A stretch of 64,000 nucleotides of DNA. It comes from Styela clava (lineage: Eukaryota > Chordata > Ascidiacea > Stolidobranchia > Styelidae). The DNA is taken from contig NC_135255.1 in NCBI RefSeq assembly GCF_964204865.1, positions 8,399,135-8,463,134 on the forward strand. Direction: 5' to 3'. Positions within the stretch are counted from its first letter, which is position 1. Each line of letters begins with the position of its first letter. A program made the translations under genes and the position numbers. Shown piece by piece: positions 63,201-64,000 of this stretch. The notes under the pieces were generated by a model, which had not been told where the DNA came from, made no database searches, and was given only the letters and a program-made list of their open reading frames with translations.

Positions 63201-63914
63201 AATAAAAACGCTTTTCTCGCAACTGTCAGCCTGATCGGTAAAAAGCTTCCGTACTTATAGATGGTTATTGCCGCTTGGATTCTATCACTTTTATCTTGTC
63301 AAATTTTCTCCGAGTCCTATGATGCTCGATATTTCCTTAAAAATTTTGCTATTTCACGTATAGTGCACCTCCTCGTGGCATTTCAATAGACCAGCCGCCT
63401 TTTTCGAAACAGCCGATGCTCACTTTTTTAAGACGGCCTTACCAGTACCGGTGTGAATTACTGATGGCAGTGATACTGAATTTGCAATTCAGGTTTGGAA
63501 CTTTTGAATGACCAGATAATGGATTTTTATTTGTAATTTGCTTGGGCCACCGGTATTGCGGCGAGTTATTGGACATTCTGTCCATATATACTTGAGCAGT
63601 TCTCTCTTCAGAAAAACGCTTTAATATTATTAATGGAAATACCTTGTGCTCGTTATTAGATACTGTTTAAATAAGAATTACTTGATTTGGAAAATCCCAC
63701 TTTAACTTCCCGAGGGACAAGTCCGCGGTCTGCAGCGATATTGGCCGTGTCTTTGATGACTGTTGACAGTTCTTTGAAGGTCGTATTCCATCCTTGTCTA
63801 TCAGCCTCTCTTTCCTCTTCAAATTCCTTTGTGATGTCATCAAAATGCGAGTAAATTTTTGTGATTGGTTCAAGTATTCTTGCATGGGGAATACTATTGG
63901 TATCTAGTTTATAC
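45231..63914 (-). CDS. NACHT and WD-repeat domain protein (NWD1/NWD2-like), 3' twenty exons
   Basis: A STAND-type NTPase. Exons, 5' to 3': 63914-63682, 62696-62536, 62298-62193, 62078-61866, 61555-61362, 61102-60900, 60434-60173, 60088-59925, 59596-59393, 59212-59041, 58549-58396, 58030-57926, 56862-56698, 54927-54739, 54276-54104, 53481-53328, 52605-52334, 51914-51699, 46791-46033, 45386-45231. They join in phase to 1,417 residues; the N-terminus is off the window. The order fits NWD1/NWD2: an N-terminal segment (LDTNSIPHARILEP), a helical linker, Walker A (GSSGSGKTSL) with RFLGTSPDSS, Walker B (LTIFLDSIDQL), a helical region (VYQYWSPP, YHRQF, NVRKMRELPYCLL) and C-terminal WD repeats (MVWDTKN, KLWDLRTE, TIWDTETG). 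NWD proteins act as cytosolic signalling scaffolds; the partner here is unknown. The final exon reads straight to TAG at 45231-45233. Confidence 0.87.
46957..46969. repeat. Left target-site duplication of the LINE
   Basis: ACATCGATATGAA, identical to 51518-51530, marks the 5' insertion edge. Confidence 0.92.
47210..47782 (+). CDS. LINE ORF1 protein, 190 residues
   Basis: This open frame precedes ORF2 and overlaps its open frame by a few codons in a different phase. The protein is Lys/Ser-rich at the N-terminus (about 1-60) with a more ordered C-terminus ending GAQFGFDVDAGNLKNAIKQ. I see no CCHC zinc knuckle, which many I-superfamily ORF1 proteins have, so either the clade lacks it or the ORF is shortened. 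ORF1 proteins bind element RNA; that role is assigned by position only. The ATG at 47210 is the first in the frame. Confidence 0.75.
   Translation: MDGDESPTSSGVKRKGDDSNSNAQSKVKINTISQENDVIQKTMASTKLPYEEAKNHIKQTISETAQFSANDFPALPSKVPFQGSTPVLMIRKSKDILSSDKSSQQAPIIGQFSRPNSKEVNEDKNAPISLDPIHFFAFIAEVIKNTLEVSQSGKECDVYAIVSMSAGAQFGFDVDAGNLKNAIKQHSTKK
47749..51433 (+). pseudogene. LINE ORF2: AP endonuclease, reverse transcriptase, RNase H, broken
   Basis: Endonuclease: IIQWNCRS, AIQES, FCGDFNSHH, LLDLTIAS and GSDHVMV (47791-48430). RT: RPISLTSN, EQSGFR, FLDMEKAYD, GIPQGSVISPLLFN and the catalytic FADDSAL near 49775. RNase H: IYTDGSK, DCEVFAIYSAL, VISDCMSA and GHVGIPGNEVADK (50590-50955), so D-E-D-D are all present. 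A C-terminal C-x2-C...H-x4-C stretch follows (CDFCNDPETVEHFLMNC). Three lesions interrupt it: TAA at 48115-48117 inside the endonuclease, a frameshift near 49245 just before the RT, and TAA at 50429-50431 between RT and RNase H. No ATG opens the ORF2 frame upstream of the endonuclease. Otherwise the coding sequence is well kept, so the copy looks young. Confidence 0.9.
51518..51530. repeat. Right target-site duplication of the LINE
   Basis: ACATCGATATGAA, identical to 46957-46969. Because the element ends in CA repeats, the edge may be shifted by one or two bases. Confidence 0.92.
51963..52130. mobile_element. Foldback element, near-perfect hairpin of 168 bp
   Basis: The left arm GGTACTCTCGTAGTATGTG and the right arm (reverse complement GGTACTCCCGTAGTATGTG) pair over about 80 bp each, including GTTAGGG-like and GGCCATAA blocks near the centre. 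The loop is only a few bases. It lies in the NWD-like gene between exons 52605-52334 and 51914-51699. No target duplication is obvious. Confidence 0.85.
52135..52275. repeat. Copy of interspersed repeat family A (3' part)
   Basis: GCGGCTAGAAGAAATATTTT, ACAACAACAATATAAAAG, AACACGATGCATATGTACAT and TTGTGTCCAATAATTGCCG match the 3' half of copies at 35290 and 44610. It directly follows the foldback element. Confidence 0.6.
54928..56697. other. Long intron of the NWD-like gene, nothing recognised
   Basis: The intron between exons 56862-56698 and 54927-54739. AT-rich, short fortuitous ORFs only, no named repeat found. Confidence 0.5.
57530..57640. repeat. Possible family A fragment
   Basis: CTTTGCGGAGCAATTTTTTT, AAAACAACAACCACT and AATTTAGCAAAACTTCGTG resemble the 3' half of family A. 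It is short and diverged, and lies in an intron of the NWD-like gene. Confidence 0.35.
58660..59015. repeat. Copy of interspersed repeat family A, nearly full length
   Basis: Ordered blocks: AAGAGAGCAATGATCAAGTA, TAGCGCATCAGTGCTGG, TGGGCACCGAGTTTGCTGG, GAGATCGGCGGAAGA, TTTAGAGTTGTCCGGGG, AAATTGATTGGCTC, AAGAAAGGGCGATATTC and TATTTCGTGTCCACAATTAAG. It lies in an intron of the NWD-like gene. GAGTTGTCC also occurs in the copy near 41600. Confidence 0.7.
63410..63475. repeat. Fragment of interspersed repeat family A, 5' part
   Basis: CAGCCGATGCTCAC followed by AAGACGGCCTTACCAGTACCG. The second block is a reverse complement of the GGTACCGGTAAGGCC block of other copies, so this piece looks rearranged. 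It lies in the 62697-63681 intron of the NWD-like gene, which is otherwise plain. Confidence 0.4.
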
Positions 63915-64000
63915 CTGCAACGATGAAAGGGACTAAGTAAATATACTGATATTTGTGAGTAATAGTTACGTATGCAAGCGAATTCAGTATAGCTCACTTA

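Overview
This is a eukaryotic, metazoan window. It is AT-rich, its genes are split by short GT-AG introns, and its spacers and introns are full of DNA transposons, tRNA-derived SINEs and a non-LTR retrotransposon. The proteins resemble those of chordates closely (an MBTPS1/site-1 protease, a TIMMDC1-type complex I assembly factor, an NWD1/NWD2-like NACHT-WD protein) but not at vertebrate level. A marine invertebrate deuterostome such as an ascidian would fit. That placement is inference, and no species can be named from the sequence alone.

Layout. 1-10726 (+): the last twelve exons of MBTPS1; the 5' part lies off the window. Its introns carry two short hAT-type elements, a SINE remnant and a decayed foldback element. 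10801-13197 (-): a TIMMDC1 homologue in four exons, tail-to-tail with MBTPS1 and with a long extra N-terminus. 13.2-27.2 kb: gene-poor and transposon-rich. It holds a SINE, a 3-kb structure bounded by ~430-bp inverted repeats, a complete-ended 3,060-bp hAT transposon with a twice-frameshifted transposase, a second inverted-repeat pair with a possible THAP-finger remnant, a 1.24-kb hAT-type element and a foldback element. 27171-31371 (-): a six-exon gene for a 274-residue coiled-coil/EF-hand protein. 31.4-36.8 kb: intergenic, repeats only. 36834-44226 (+): a 14-exon gene (about 956 residues) that I do not recognise. 45231-63914 (-): twenty exons of an NWD-like STAND NTPase with C-terminal WD repeats; its 5' end is off the window. 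One of its introns holds a 4.5-kb I-superfamily LINE in antisense, bounded by an exact 13-bp target duplication.

The five host genes show no operon-like arrangement. Their roles are unrelated: Golgi proteolysis, mitochondrial complex I assembly, probable calcium binding, unknown, and NTPase/WD scaffold. I did not find a convincing new multi-gene system. The most informative parts are the well-bounded mobile elements, two apparently undescribed repeat families, the extended TIMMDC1 and the unrecognised gene. Exon models were made by hand from splice signals and reading phase; most boundaries join in frame, and exceptions are flagged.
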